Positions 1 through 5,367 are shown, numbered from the stretch's first letter. The stretch: 5,367 bases of DNA from Firmicutes bacterium UBA6648 (GCA_002455605.1 DKLE01000077.1:1-5367); one strand, 5' to 3'. A program made the numbers and translations. The notes: generated by a model from the letters alone, not told the origin.

Positions 1-82
1 CTCAGCTTGTCTCTATATTTCTGCTTTGCAGCTGAATACACATTTTAAAAGTTTTATTATCACTAGACGTAATTTTTTTCAT
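1..82 (-). pseudogene. 5' fragment of a probable TrmH/SpoU-family RNA methyltransferase, apparently frameshifted
   Basis: An ATG at 82 opens a frame beginning MKKITSSDNKTFKMCIQLQS, which closes at a TGA (4-2) after 26 codons. The pattern ITSxDNxxxK followed by a basic LQ-x-x-K stretch resembles the N-terminal substrate-binding segment of TrmH/SpoU-family 2'-O-ribose methyltransferases. These usually continue with something like KKYRDK. Just past residue 20 the DNA encodes KYRDKL, but in a different frame: one extra A in the AAA run at 18-20 would join the two parts into QLQSRKYRDKL. I infer either a one-base deletion in the genome or a sequence error. The gene runs off the left edge, so the catalytic SPOUT domain is not visible. 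The upstream GGGG (90-87) is a weak ribosome binding site only 4 nt from the ATG. The family call comes from a short stretch and is tentative. Confidence 0.42.
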
Positions 83-120
83 AATACCCCAAAACTGTCA
101 ATTATTATTTGCTCATTATT

Positions 121-150
121 AAAGAAAAAGCCGGTTGTTATACCGGCTTT
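121..150 (-). terminator. Rho-independent terminator after ftsZ
   Basis: Read on the minus strand, AAAGCCGGT and ACCGGCTTT form a perfect 9-bp stem (150-142 with 135-127) around the 6-nt loop ATAACA. TTCTTT follows directly, which with the stem's own Ts gives a T-rich tail. The hairpin starts 11 nt after the ftsZ stop codon, as expected for the end of the dcw transcript. The stem also has an A/T-rich flank on the other side, but the plus-strand tail (CTGTTGATTG) is poor, so I read it as acting on minus-strand transcripts. Confidence 0.88.
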
Positions 151-161
151 CTGTTGATTGT

Positions 162-1286
162 TTAAAAACCATTTCTTTCTCTATTCAAAAAAGACGGTAT
201 TACGAAGTCAGTATCTCCACCTGACAATAAGTCATCCTCTTTGTTTTGAGTTTCAGCAGCCGCAGCTTCTGCCGTATCCTGATCGGATGTCTGATTGGCA
301 GGCCGTAATAATCCGGATGCTGCCTCGCTTGGCCTTTGTTCAAAGCCCGTAGCAATAACTGTAACCAGAATTTCATCCTGAAGCTCTTCTTTAATCGATG
401 CACCGAAGATTACAATTGCATCTTCTCCCGCTGCATCCTCAATCTGGGCCGCTGCCTGACTTACTTCCAACATACCCATGTCGTAACCGCCCATTATGTT
501 AAGTATAATAGCCTTTGCTCCATCAATTGATGTTTCCAGCAGAGGACTTTCGATAGCATTTTTAACAGCCTCTTCCACTCGATTGTCGCCGGCGGCTCTG
601 CCCACGCCCATATGAGCGATCCCTCTGTCACTCATAACGGTTTTCACGTCCGCAAAGTCTAAGTTAATCAATCCTGCTTCTGCGATTAAGTCTGAAATAC
701 CTTGTACACCTTGTTTTAATACTTCATCCGCCATGCTGAAGGCTTGAAGCATAGATGTATTCTTCTCAGCCACCTGCAGCAATCGGTCATTGGGAACTAC
801 TACAAGGGAGTCCACATATTTTTTCAATAAGCTTATACCCAATTCCGCATGCTGTCTTCTTCTCTTGCCTTCAAATGTAAAAGGCTTCGTAACCACTCCT
901 ACGGTAAGGATGTCCATATCTTTAGCAATCTTTGCAATGACCGGAGCAGCACCAGTTCCTGTGCCTCCCCCCATACCTGCGGTAATGAACACCATATCCG
1001 AGCCTTGGATAAACTTTGAGATATCTTCAATATTTTCTTCTGCGGCTTTTTGTCCGATTTCCGGATTGGCTCCCGCTCCCAGTCCTTTGGTCAGCTTCTC
1101 ACCAATCTGAATCTTTGTTTCCGCTAAGCTTCCTACTAAAGCCTGCTTGTCCGTATTAACAGCCATATAAGTAACGCCCTTTAGGCCTTTTTCAATCATT
1201 CGATTTACAGCATTGCAGCCACCGCCGCCAACACCTATAACCTTTATTTGGGCAGCATTTTGTTCATTTACTTCAAACTGCAGCAT
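162..1286 (-). CDS. ftsZ: Cell division protein FtsZ
   Basis: FtsZ is the tubulin-like GTPase that polymerises into the Z-ring at mid-cell and recruits the divisome. The 374-residue product has the family's usual length. The N-terminal GTPase domain shows GVGGGGCNAVNRM (18-30), the tubulin signature GGGTGTG (106-112) and the PNDRLL motif (165-170). The T7 synergy loop NLDFAD (208-213) supplies the acidic residues that complete the GTPase site of the neighbouring subunit. After the second domain (to about 315) comes an acidic, Ala/Gln-rich linker of about 40 residues. The protein ends in the conserved tail DFVIPSFLNRER, the usual docking peptide for FtsA, SepF, ZapA or EzrA-type partners. I chose the ATG at 1286 because AGGAGGT (1302-1296) lies 9 nt upstream. 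A GTG at 1307 would add 7 residues and place this site inside the gene. It is the last gene of the cluster and has its own promoter in the preceding gap. Confidence 0.98.
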   Translation of the reverse strand: MLQFEVNEQNAAQIKVIGVGGGGCNAVNRMIEKGLKGVTYMAVNTDKQALVGSLAETKIQIGEKLTKGLGAGANPEIGQKAAEENIEDISKFIQGSDMVFITAGMGGGTGTGAAPVIAKIAKDMDILTVGVVTKPFTFEGKRRRQHAELGISLLKKYVDSLVVVPNDRLLQVAEKNTSMLQAFSMADEVLKQGVQGISDLIAEAGLINLDFADVKTVMSDRGIAHMGVGRAAGDNRVEEAVKNAIESPLLETSIDGAKAIILNIMGGYDMGMLEVSQAAAQIEDAAGEDAIVIFGASIKEELQDEILVTVIATGFEQRPSEAASGLLRPANQTSDQDTAEAAAAETQNKEDDLLSGGDTDFVIPSFLNRERNGF

Positions 1287-1295
1287 TATAAAGTA

Positions 1296-1302
1296 ACCTC
1301 CT
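1296..1302 (-). promoter_or_regulatory. Ribosome binding site that fixes the ftsZ start
   Basis: On the minus strand, AGGAGGT lies 9 nt before the ATG at 1286 and is a near-perfect anti-16S match. It decides against the in-frame GTG at 1307, which sits upstream of this site and has no such motif before it. Confidence 0.85.
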
Positions 1303-1341
1303 GTCACTATAGCACAAAATTAAAATACATATTAATGCTTT

Positions 1342-1370
1342 ATTATACCATATACAATGTATGTTTGCAC
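1342..1370 (-). promoter_or_regulatory. Probable SigA-type promoter for ftsZ, extended -10
   Basis: In the 86-nt gap between sbp and ftsZ, the minus strand reads TGGTATAAT (1350-1342). This is a consensus TATAAT with the TG extension. A weak -35 hexamer GTGCAA (1370-1365) matches TTGACA at 3 of 6 positions, with an ideal 17-bp spacer. Transcription would start near 1335 and give a leader of about 50 nt. The spacer contains the dyad ATACA-T-TGTAT (1362-1352), which could be an operator or chance AT-rich symmetry. A dedicated ftsZ promoter would let FtsZ supply be set independently of the murA-sbp transcript. No terminator-like hairpin is visible in the gap, so read-through from upstream is also expected. 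Confidence 0.68.
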
Positions 1371-1372
1371 TA

Positions 1373-1762
1373 TTATTCCTCAATATTTTGATCATTTTTT
1401 AGTTCGCTTTTTCGATTTTTTCTTTCAAAGTATTTGTCGATGGCAAGCCTTCGAATAACGGCTAAATTATTGAACAATCTGCCTCCAAAAACAAATATCG
1501 CGGCAAAATATAACGGTACCCCTAATTTATCTCCTACGTAGGTTAAAACCATTGCCAATAAAGCATTAGTAATAAAACCGGAAATGAAAATAAGATTATT
1601 ATACCTCTCCTCCATCATGGAACGAATAGCCCCTACAATAGAGTCCATGGCAGCCAGAAGCCCCATCGTTATATAAAAAGAGTACTCTGCAGGATATGAA
1701 ATATCCAAACCAAAACCTAACGCCAGGCCAACTGCCAAGCCTATTACTACTGCAAAAATCAA
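1373..1762 (-). CDS. sbp: Small basic membrane protein Sbp (DUF1290 family)
   Basis: This 129-residue integral membrane protein matches Sbp, found in Firmicutes and Actinobacteria between divIB and ftsZ; its biochemical role is not established. Hydrophobic segments lie at about 1-19, 28-46, 57-76 and 82-103. The family's core is clear: PAEYS (24-28), LLAAMDSIVGAIRS (35-48), ISGFITNALLA (60-70), then a VFGGRLFNNLAVIRR block (91-105). The C-terminal tail is charged and probably cytoplasmic. The start is a TTG at 1762. It gives the family's normal N-terminus (MIFAVVIGL) and has GGAGGT (1774-1769) 6 nt upstream. That TTG overlaps the TGA of the preceding DUF881 gene by 4 nt, which suggests translational coupling. 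Because Sbp is membrane-embedded and genetically tied to division genes, an envelope or divisome role is likely, but this is inference. Confidence 0.93.
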   Translation of the reverse strand: MIFAVVIGLAVGLALGFGLDISYPAEYSFYITMGLLAAMDSIVGAIRSMMEERYNNLIFISGFITNALLAMVLTYVGDKLGVPLYFAAIFVFGGRLFNNLAVIRRLAIDKYFERKNRKSELKNDQNIEE

Positions 1763-2496
1763 TTTTTTACCTCCCCTTGAAGCTTATTCATATATCGATA
1801 TATATAATTCTTAGAAACTGCATCAATGGTAATATCATCCTTTAACCTCACTTCAAACTGAACTCCCCAGTTTTTAAGCGATGTACCGTATCCATCGGGA
1901 TCCACAAGTGCCGCAGCCATTCTTTTTCCATCTCCTATAGCCCTGATTTTAAAAGGCCTGGCATATACTTCCCCATTGATTCGAACGGTATATCCGGAAC
2001 AGGAAATTGCAGTATTGGCCGTAATCCGCTGGCCATTTACAGAAACAGCTTCTGCCCCGCATCGATTCAATTCATTTATTATCATGACAATATCCATGTC
2101 GTGCACAAGTAAATTATTAACATCTTCACCTAAGTAAAGCTCCCTGGTTCCGTCGTCGACAACGACCTCTACTCCGGCTCCCTTTACCTGTACCTTGCCG
2201 CTGGCTATTTTATATTTTTCCACCTCATCGGAAAGGCTTTGCTCAAAAGCCTCCTGAGACTGTTCTCCCGGCTGTTCGGCCATTTGATAATTAGTAAGCT
2301 TCTCTTCCGTCTCCTCAACCATTGCCTGCAATTTTTTGATCTCTTCCTTCTCACTGTTTATGGTGATTTTATAATCTTCAATTGTTTTAGGAGACACATA
2401 AAGCCTTTGTCCATCGCTGATCTTCATTTGACACGCAAGCCCAATACCAATTATCGTACAAACAATAAAAGCTACCCAAATCATTCTTTTTCTCAT
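1759..2496 (-). CDS. DUF881 family membrane protein, second copy (YlxX-like by position)
   Basis: This 245-residue bitopic protein has a short basic N-terminus (MRKR), one transmembrane helix at about 6-22, a predicted coiled coil over about 38-95, and an extracytoplasmic DUF881 domain from about 96 to the end. DUF881 hallmarks are KYKIASGKVQVKGAGV (94-109), NELNRCGAEAVSVNGQRI (141-158) and FKIRAIGD (182-189). It is a paralogue of the preceding gene. By order it corresponds to Bacillus ylxX, just before sbp. The family has no established biochemical function; the helix-coil-domain layout suggests a membrane-anchored scaffold. The ATG at 2496 is preceded by only a weak site (GGGTGGG, 2509-2503), so translation may depend on coupling to the gene 14 nt upstream. 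Its 3' end overlaps the sbp start by 4 nt. LAC at 20-22 is not a convincing lipobox, because position -3 is Gly. Confidence 0.9.
   Translation of the reverse strand: MRKRMIWVAFIVCTIIGIGLACQMKISDGQRLYVSPKTIEDYKITINSEKEEIKKLQAMVEETEEKLTNYQMAEQPGEQSQEAFEQSLSDEVEKYKIASGKVQVKGAGVEVVVDDGTRELYLGEDVNNLLVHDMDIVMIINELNRCGAEAVSVNGQRITANTAISCSGYTVRINGEVYARPFKIRAIGDGKRMAAALVDPDGYGTSLKNWGVQFEVRLKDDITIDAVSKNYIYRYMNKLQGEVKN
1769..1774 (-). promoter_or_regulatory. Ribosome binding site supporting the TTG start of sbp
   Basis: GGAGGT on the minus strand, extended upstream as AAGGGGAGGT (1778-1769), lies 6 nt before the TTG at 1762. It sits inside the 3' end of the preceding gene and is stronger than that gene's own site. 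It supports the TTG as the true start, giving the overlapping stop/start TTGA at 1762-1759. Confidence 0.8.
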
Positions 2497-2510
2497 ACTG
2501 CACCCACCCG

Positions 2511-3251
2511 CTATTCAGCTTTTTCATCCTCAGCAACGGGTTTAGCATATTTAAATTTAATCGTTCCTGTATATCTGGGAATAACCATGTTCTGCTTTCT
2601 TTCCGTAGAAACAATTAAGTTGTACTTCATTTTCATTGTTTCAATGATCCCGCTTCTGATATTGACCGCGTCATGAAGGGTCTCCGGATTTCCGATGGCT
2701 TTTACATAATACGGAGGAGCCGTAGGCGTTCCGTTTATATTCACATTGCTTCCGGCCATGCTGACCTCTGTGGTAGCCATAATTCTTTGTTCATTAATAG
2801 AAACAGCTTCTGCACCGGCTTCTTTTAATTTATTAACTAAGCTTAAAAGGAGTTCATAATTGTACATGATTGGACTGAAGTCCTGTTCATATTCGTCAGT
2901 TACAATGGGATCTTTAATTGTGATCAAAACACCGGGGCCTTTCACATCCAGTACCCCGGAGGACATCTTATACTTTTCCAAATCAGAAACAAGGCCGTTT
3001 ATAAATTCATCTTCCTCTGCCTTCTCGCCTTCTATAGAGTTCAGACGGGCCTCCAATTCCATCAGTTCCTGCATCACTGATTCTTTTTCGTCTTTTACCA
3101 TTTTCAGTTCTGCTTCATAGCCTCTTACTTTTGCTAAAGGAACAAGGCCTCCCTGGTCACTGCCGGCAGTCATTCGTAACTGAATCGACAAAATAAGCCC
3201 AATAAACAGAGCCAGTATGCCTAAAACAATTAACCCACTGTACTTTTTCAT
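2511..3251 (-). CDS. DUF881 family membrane protein, first copy (YlxW-like by position)
   Basis: This 246-residue bitopic protein has a short basic start (MKKY), a transmembrane helix at about 6-24, a glutamate/lysine-rich coiled coil at about 40-95, and a C-terminal DUF881 domain outside the membrane. Family motifs are KYKMSSGVLDVKGPGV (93-108), KEAGAEAVSINEQRI (143-157) and YYVKAIGNPETL (181-192). Its order directly after divIB matches Bacillus ylxW. It shares the whole architecture and the key motifs with the next gene, so the two look like an old tandem duplication. The ATG at 3251 follows the divIB stop by 10 nt. Its ribosome binding site AGGAGA is partly built from the divIB stop codon (TAG-GAGA, 3264-3258), which favours coupled translation. 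Function is unknown; conserved linkage suggests a role in division or envelope assembly. Confidence 0.9.
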   Translation of the reverse strand: MKKYSGLIVLGILALFIGLILSIQLRMTAGSDQGGLVPLAKVRGYEAELKMVKDEKESVMQELMELEARLNSIEGEKAEEDEFINGLVSDLEKYKMSSGVLDVKGPGVLITIKDPIVTDEYEQDFSPIMYNYELLLSLVNKLKEAGAEAVSINEQRIMATTEVSMAGSNVNINGTPTAPPYYVKAIGNPETLHDAVNIRSGIIETMKMKYNLIVSTERKQNMVIPRYTGTIKFKYAKPVAEDEKAE

Positions 3252-3261
3252 CTTTCTTCTC

Positions 3262-4008
3262 CTACTCTACATTTGGATCAAAGGAACAGTAATTATCCGT
3301 TCCGATTTTAATAATGCCTCTTTCAATTCCCTTACTATACATTTCATAAAGCGCCGTTTCCAAATTTCCGTTCTTTATACTTTCCCCCAAATTTTTAGGA
3401 GTTCCCTCACAGATCAGCTGATCATAGATATGCGCTTTTATAATCACATTGGAAATTTCTATTTTTTTAAAAAACAGATCCGAATCTTCCATAGACTTAA
3501 GCATATTAAGCGTGTCCGTCAATATGGAATTTTCCTCGATTTCCAATGGTTTGCCTGCTTTCGCCCTTTTTACGGTCAGACCTTCAATCACGGTAATTTT
3601 AGGTGCCTTATCAGCAGTTCTAAGCACTAAACCATTGGCATCGATAATAATATATGCATTTTTGTTAAACACTGCTGCTTTTTCCGTTCTTTCCGTAACA
3701 TCAAGGATTACGGTTGACGGCAGCTTCCTTTTTATTAAAACATTTTCAAAGTAAGGATCTTTAAGGAGCTTGTCCTTTATTGAGTTCTTCTTTAATCGAA
3801 AGATATTCTCTCCTATTTTTATGCCTGCTTTTTCCTTTACCTGTTCAACGGTATAGTAATTGTTATTTTCTATTTCTACTGAGTCAATATGAAACAGTTC
3901 AGAGTTAATCAAAAAATATAAACCAACTCCTACAGCTATTATTACTAATAACCTTAGGAGATAGTTTTTTTTCTTTCGTTTTTTTTTCTTTCTAAGTTTA
4001 TCAGCCAT
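3262..4008 (-). CDS. divIB: Cell division protein DivIB/FtsQ
   Basis: DivIB (FtsQ) is a bitopic divisome protein that, with FtsL and DivIC, helps control septal peptidoglycan synthesis by FtsW and its partner penicillin-binding protein. The 248-residue product has a very basic cytoplasmic tail (KLRKKKKRKKKN, 4-15) and one transmembrane helix at about 16-35. A POTRA domain follows at about 39-107, starting FHIDSVEIENN and including YFENVLIKRKLPSTVILDVTER. After it comes the FtsQ/DivIB beta domain, starting near AAVFNKNAYIIIDANGLVL. The ATG at 4008 is preferred: AGGA (4018-4015) lies 6 nt upstream, and the gene overlaps the murA stop by 8 nt (ATGGCTGA). A GTG at 4029 would add MQILGKQ but has no ribosome binding site. 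The Lys/Arg tail is encoded by two long A runs, of 9 and 8 bases. Confidence 0.95.
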   Translation of the reverse strand: MADKLRKKKKRKKKNYLLRLLVIIAVGVGLYFLINSELFHIDSVEIENNNYYTVEQVKEKAGIKIGENIFRLKKNSIKDKLLKDPYFENVLIKRKLPSTVILDVTERTEKAAVFNKNAYIIIDANGLVLRTADKAPKITVIEGLTVKRAKAGKPLEIEENSILTDTLNMLKSMEDSDLFFKKIEISNVIIKAHIYDQLICEGTPKNLGESIKNGNLETALYEMYSKGIERGIIKIGTDNYCSFDPNVE

Positions 4009-5257
4009 TTGTTTTCCTAATATCTGCACCCAGACTTCTTAATGTCTGAGAAAAATCTGCATATCCTCTCTCTATATGTTCTATGCCTTCAACAACAGTT
4101 TCTCCTTCAGCCATGAGCCCTGCAACAGCTAAGGAAGCTCCGCCCCTTAAATCCGTAGCAGCTACTCTGCATCCGTGTAATTTATTTACTCCTGTTATCA
4201 ATGCATGATTATCTTCAATGTAAATGTCTGCTCCCATTTTTTTTAATTCATTGGTAAAAGCAAATCGATTTTCAAAAATAGTTTCCTCAACATAGCTTAT
4301 TCCATCTGCCAATGTTAACATGGTTAAAAACGGTGACTGCAGATCAGTAGGAAATTCAGGATAAGGTCCGGTTATTATTTTATCTAAAGCTCTTAATTTA
4401 TCACATGCTTTAAGATATATTTTATCTCTTTTTACCCCTACTGTGCAACCAGTTTCTCTGAGCTTTTCTAAAATACTTTTCAGGTGCCGGCTTTCAGCAT
4501 TATTTAAAACAATTTCACCGCCTGTGGCTGCGACGGCCGTAAGATATGTACCACATTCAATTCTATCTGGTATAATTCTATGGATTCCTCCGTGCAATTG
4601 GGCGCAGCCTTCAATATGTATGGTCTTTGTTCCTGCCCCCTGTATATTGGCCCCGCAAGAATTCAAAAAATCTTGCAGATCACAAATCTCAGGTTCCATT
4701 GCACAATTATTTAATACGGTATGGCCTTCTGCGGTAGAGGCCACCATTATGGCATTTTCAGTAGCTCCCACGCTGGGAAAGGAGAAATCAATCGTGGCAC
4801 CTCGCAGTTTACTTGCTTTGCATATTATCACATCATCTTTCTCTGTTATTTCTGTTCCCAACATCCGCAAAGCATGTAAATGCAAGTCAATTGGCCTGCT
4901 TCCTATGTTGCATCCTCCCGGCTGGCTAATTACTGCACTCCCACATCTTCCAAGCAACGCACCCAACAAAAAAACGGATGACCTCATTTCTCGCATCCGC
5001 TCCAAGGAAATGGTGTCAGCCACCAGCCCCCTTGAGTTGACGATTACCGTTTCGTCGCTTGTGTCTGTCTTACATCCCAATTCATTCAATATATTTTTCA
5101 TGCTATAAACATCAGTAATTTGCGGAATATTGGAAAGTTGACATTCAGCTCCACACAATATGGTGGCCGCCAAAATTGGCAGTGCAGCGTTCTTGGCTCC
5201 TTTTACACTGTATTCACCACTAATCTTGTTGCCGCCCCGTATATGATATGATTCCAA
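4001..5257 (-). CDS. murA: UDP-N-acetylglucosamine 1-carboxyvinyltransferase MurA
   Basis: MurA transfers enolpyruvate from phosphoenolpyruvate to UDP-GlcNAc, the first committed, cytoplasmic step of peptidoglycan synthesis. The 418-residue length is normal and all active-site landmarks fit the E. coli enzyme closely: K22 in GAKNAALP, R92 in MRSS, the catalytic C116 and neighbouring R121 in GGCNIGSRP, D305 in EFPTDLQ, R371 in TDLRGGASL and R397 in HIERGY. Because residue 116 is Cys rather than Asp, a fosfomycin-sensitive form is expected. The start is a TTG at 5257, supported by GGAGGTG (5272-5266) 8 nt upstream and by the typical opening ESYHIRGGNKISGEYSVKGAKN. The protein has 14 cysteines, many for this family. 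It lies 61 nt after the probable murG end and overlaps divIB by 8 nt. Firmicutes often carry two MurA paralogues; this is the one in the division cluster. Confidence 0.97.
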   Translation of the reverse strand: MESYHIRGGNKISGEYSVKGAKNAALPILAATILCGAECQLSNIPQITDVYSMKNILNELGCKTDTSDETVIVNSRGLVADTISLERMREMRSSVFLLGALLGRCGSAVISQPGGCNIGSRPIDLHLHALRMLGTEITEKDDVIICKASKLRGATIDFSFPSVGATENAIMVASTAEGHTVLNNCAMEPEICDLQDFLNSCGANIQGAGTKTIHIEGCAQLHGGIHRIIPDRIECGTYLTAVAATGGEIVLNNAESRHLKSILEKLRETGCTVGVKRDKIYLKACDKLRALDKIITGPYPEFPTDLQSPFLTMLTLADGISYVEETIFENRFAFTNELKKMGADIYIEDNHALITGVNKLHGCRVAATDLRGGASLAVAGLMAEGETVVEGIEHIERGYADFSQTLRSLGADIRKTNG

Positions 5258-5265
5258 AACAGATA

Positions 5266-5272
5266 CACCTCC
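5266..5272 (-). promoter_or_regulatory. Ribosome binding site supporting the TTG start of murA
   Basis: GGAGGTG on the minus strand ends 8 nt before the TTG at 5257. No in-frame ATG nearby has a comparable site, so the TTG start is well supported. Confidence 0.8.
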
Positions 5273-5318
5273 ACTATTATTAATACATAATATGAAAAGG
5301 TGCCGATTTTGTTACAAT

Positions 5319-5367
5319 TTATATCCCTAAATGTTCATAAATAATTTTTGTTGCGTCCGAAGGCGCA
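5319..5367 (-). CDS. murG: C-terminal end of an upstream gene, probably MurG
   Basis: From the right edge, one minus-strand frame reads APSDATKIIYEHLGI and ends in TAA (5321-5319). Only 15 complete codons are in the window. A closing helix of the type DA-x-x-I-Y-x-x-(L/I) is common at the end of MurG, the glycosyltransferase that adds GlcNAc to lipid I to make lipid II. In Clostridia, murG commonly precedes murA and divIB in this cluster. The call rests mostly on gene order, since the tail alone is too short to identify. MurB or FtsW/SpoVE are the alternatives. The 61-nt gap before murA holds no convincing promoter or terminator. Confidence 0.5.
   Translation of the reverse strand, partial: APSDATKIIYEHLGI

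Noticed and set aside
96..101. TTGACA hexamer upstream of the left-edge frame
   Set aside because: A perfect -35 by itself, but at 17 bp downstream there is only an A run inside the putative coding region, and TATTAT is just 9 bp away; no promoter can be supported.
790..1110. 106-codon plus-strand open frame opposite ftsZ
   Set aside because: Antisense to the conserved FtsZ GTPase domain; its Pro/Ala-rich composition is simply the complement of the Gly-rich nucleotide-binding loops.
1287..1307. Longer FtsZ from a GTG at 1307
   Set aside because: The strong AGGAGGT would fall inside the coding region, and the added residues MTGGYFI do not resemble FtsZ N-termini.
1306..1311. Second -10-like element TATAGT, with an upstream TG, close to ftsZ
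   Set aside because: Transcription would begin at about the ribosome binding site and leave almost no leader; the -35 region is poor. The TGGTATAAT element is much better placed.
2428..2439. Possible lipoprotein cysteine in the second DUF881 protein (GLAC)
   Set aside because: Position -3 is Gly instead of Leu/Val/Ile, and DUF881 proteins are normally anchored by an uncleaved helix.
2239..2676. 145-codon hydrophobic plus-strand frame across the DUF881 junction
   Set aside because: Its Leu/Phe-rich content mirrors the Glu/Lys-rich coiled coil on the opposite strand; no ribosome binding site or family match is seen.
3217..3630. 137-codon plus-strand frame opposite divIB
   Set aside because: Overlaps conserved DivIB coding sequence antisense, with no domain signature or initiation signal of its own.
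4009..4029. Longer DivIB from a GTG at 4029
   Set aside because: No ribosome binding site precedes it, whereas the ATG at 4008 has AGGA at good spacing and gives a normal basic tail.
4443..5108. 221-codon plus-strand open frame opposite murA
   Set aside because: It lies wholly antisense to a MurA with intact active-site residues, has no recognisable motif, and is explained as a shadow of the murA codon pattern.
5287..5317. Possible murA promoter (TTGTAA and TATTAT)
   Set aside because: The hexamers are imperfect and 19 bp apart; too weak to call in AT-rich sequence.

Overview
The window is the distal part of a Firmicutes/Clostridia-type division and cell wall (dcw) cluster. Every confident gene is on the minus strand, so the operon reads from right to left. 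In transcription order it holds: the last 15 codons of an upstream gene that is probably murG; murA; divIB (ftsQ); two DUF881 genes in tandem; sbp (DUF1290); and ftsZ. A rho-independent terminator closes the operon. At the extreme left edge is a fragment of another minus-strand reading frame resembling the N-terminus of a TrmH/SpoU-family RNA methyltransferase, apparently broken by a one-base frameshift.

The order divIB-DUF881-DUF881-sbp matches the Bacillus divIB-ylxW-ylxX-sbp arrangement. Together with strong AGGAGG-type ribosome binding sites, TTG start codons and moderately AT-rich DNA, it points to a low-GC Gram-positive, most likely a member of Clostridia. I cannot place it to genus. 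Two differences from Bacillus stand out. murA rather than murB lies between murG and divIB, and ftsA is missing between sbp and ftsZ.

The genes form one functional set. MurG and MurA act in peptidoglycan precursor synthesis. DivIB is a bitopic divisome protein with an extracytoplasmic POTRA domain. The DUF881 proteins and Sbp are membrane proteins of poorly known role that almost always travel with division genes. FtsZ is the cytoplasmic tubulin-like ring protein. From murA to sbp the genes are packed tightly, with 4-nt and 8-nt overlaps or gaps of 10-14 nt, which suggests one transcript and translational coupling. ftsZ is set apart by 86 nt containing a good extended -10 promoter, so it can probably be transcribed on its own.

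I found no mobile element, CRISPR array, tRNA, rRNA or riboswitch. This is largely conserved core-genome sequence and I see no convincing novel system. The observations most worth checking are the apparent frameshift at the left edge, the missing ftsA, the separate ftsZ promoter with a dyad in its spacer, and two long poly-A tracts at the start of divIB.
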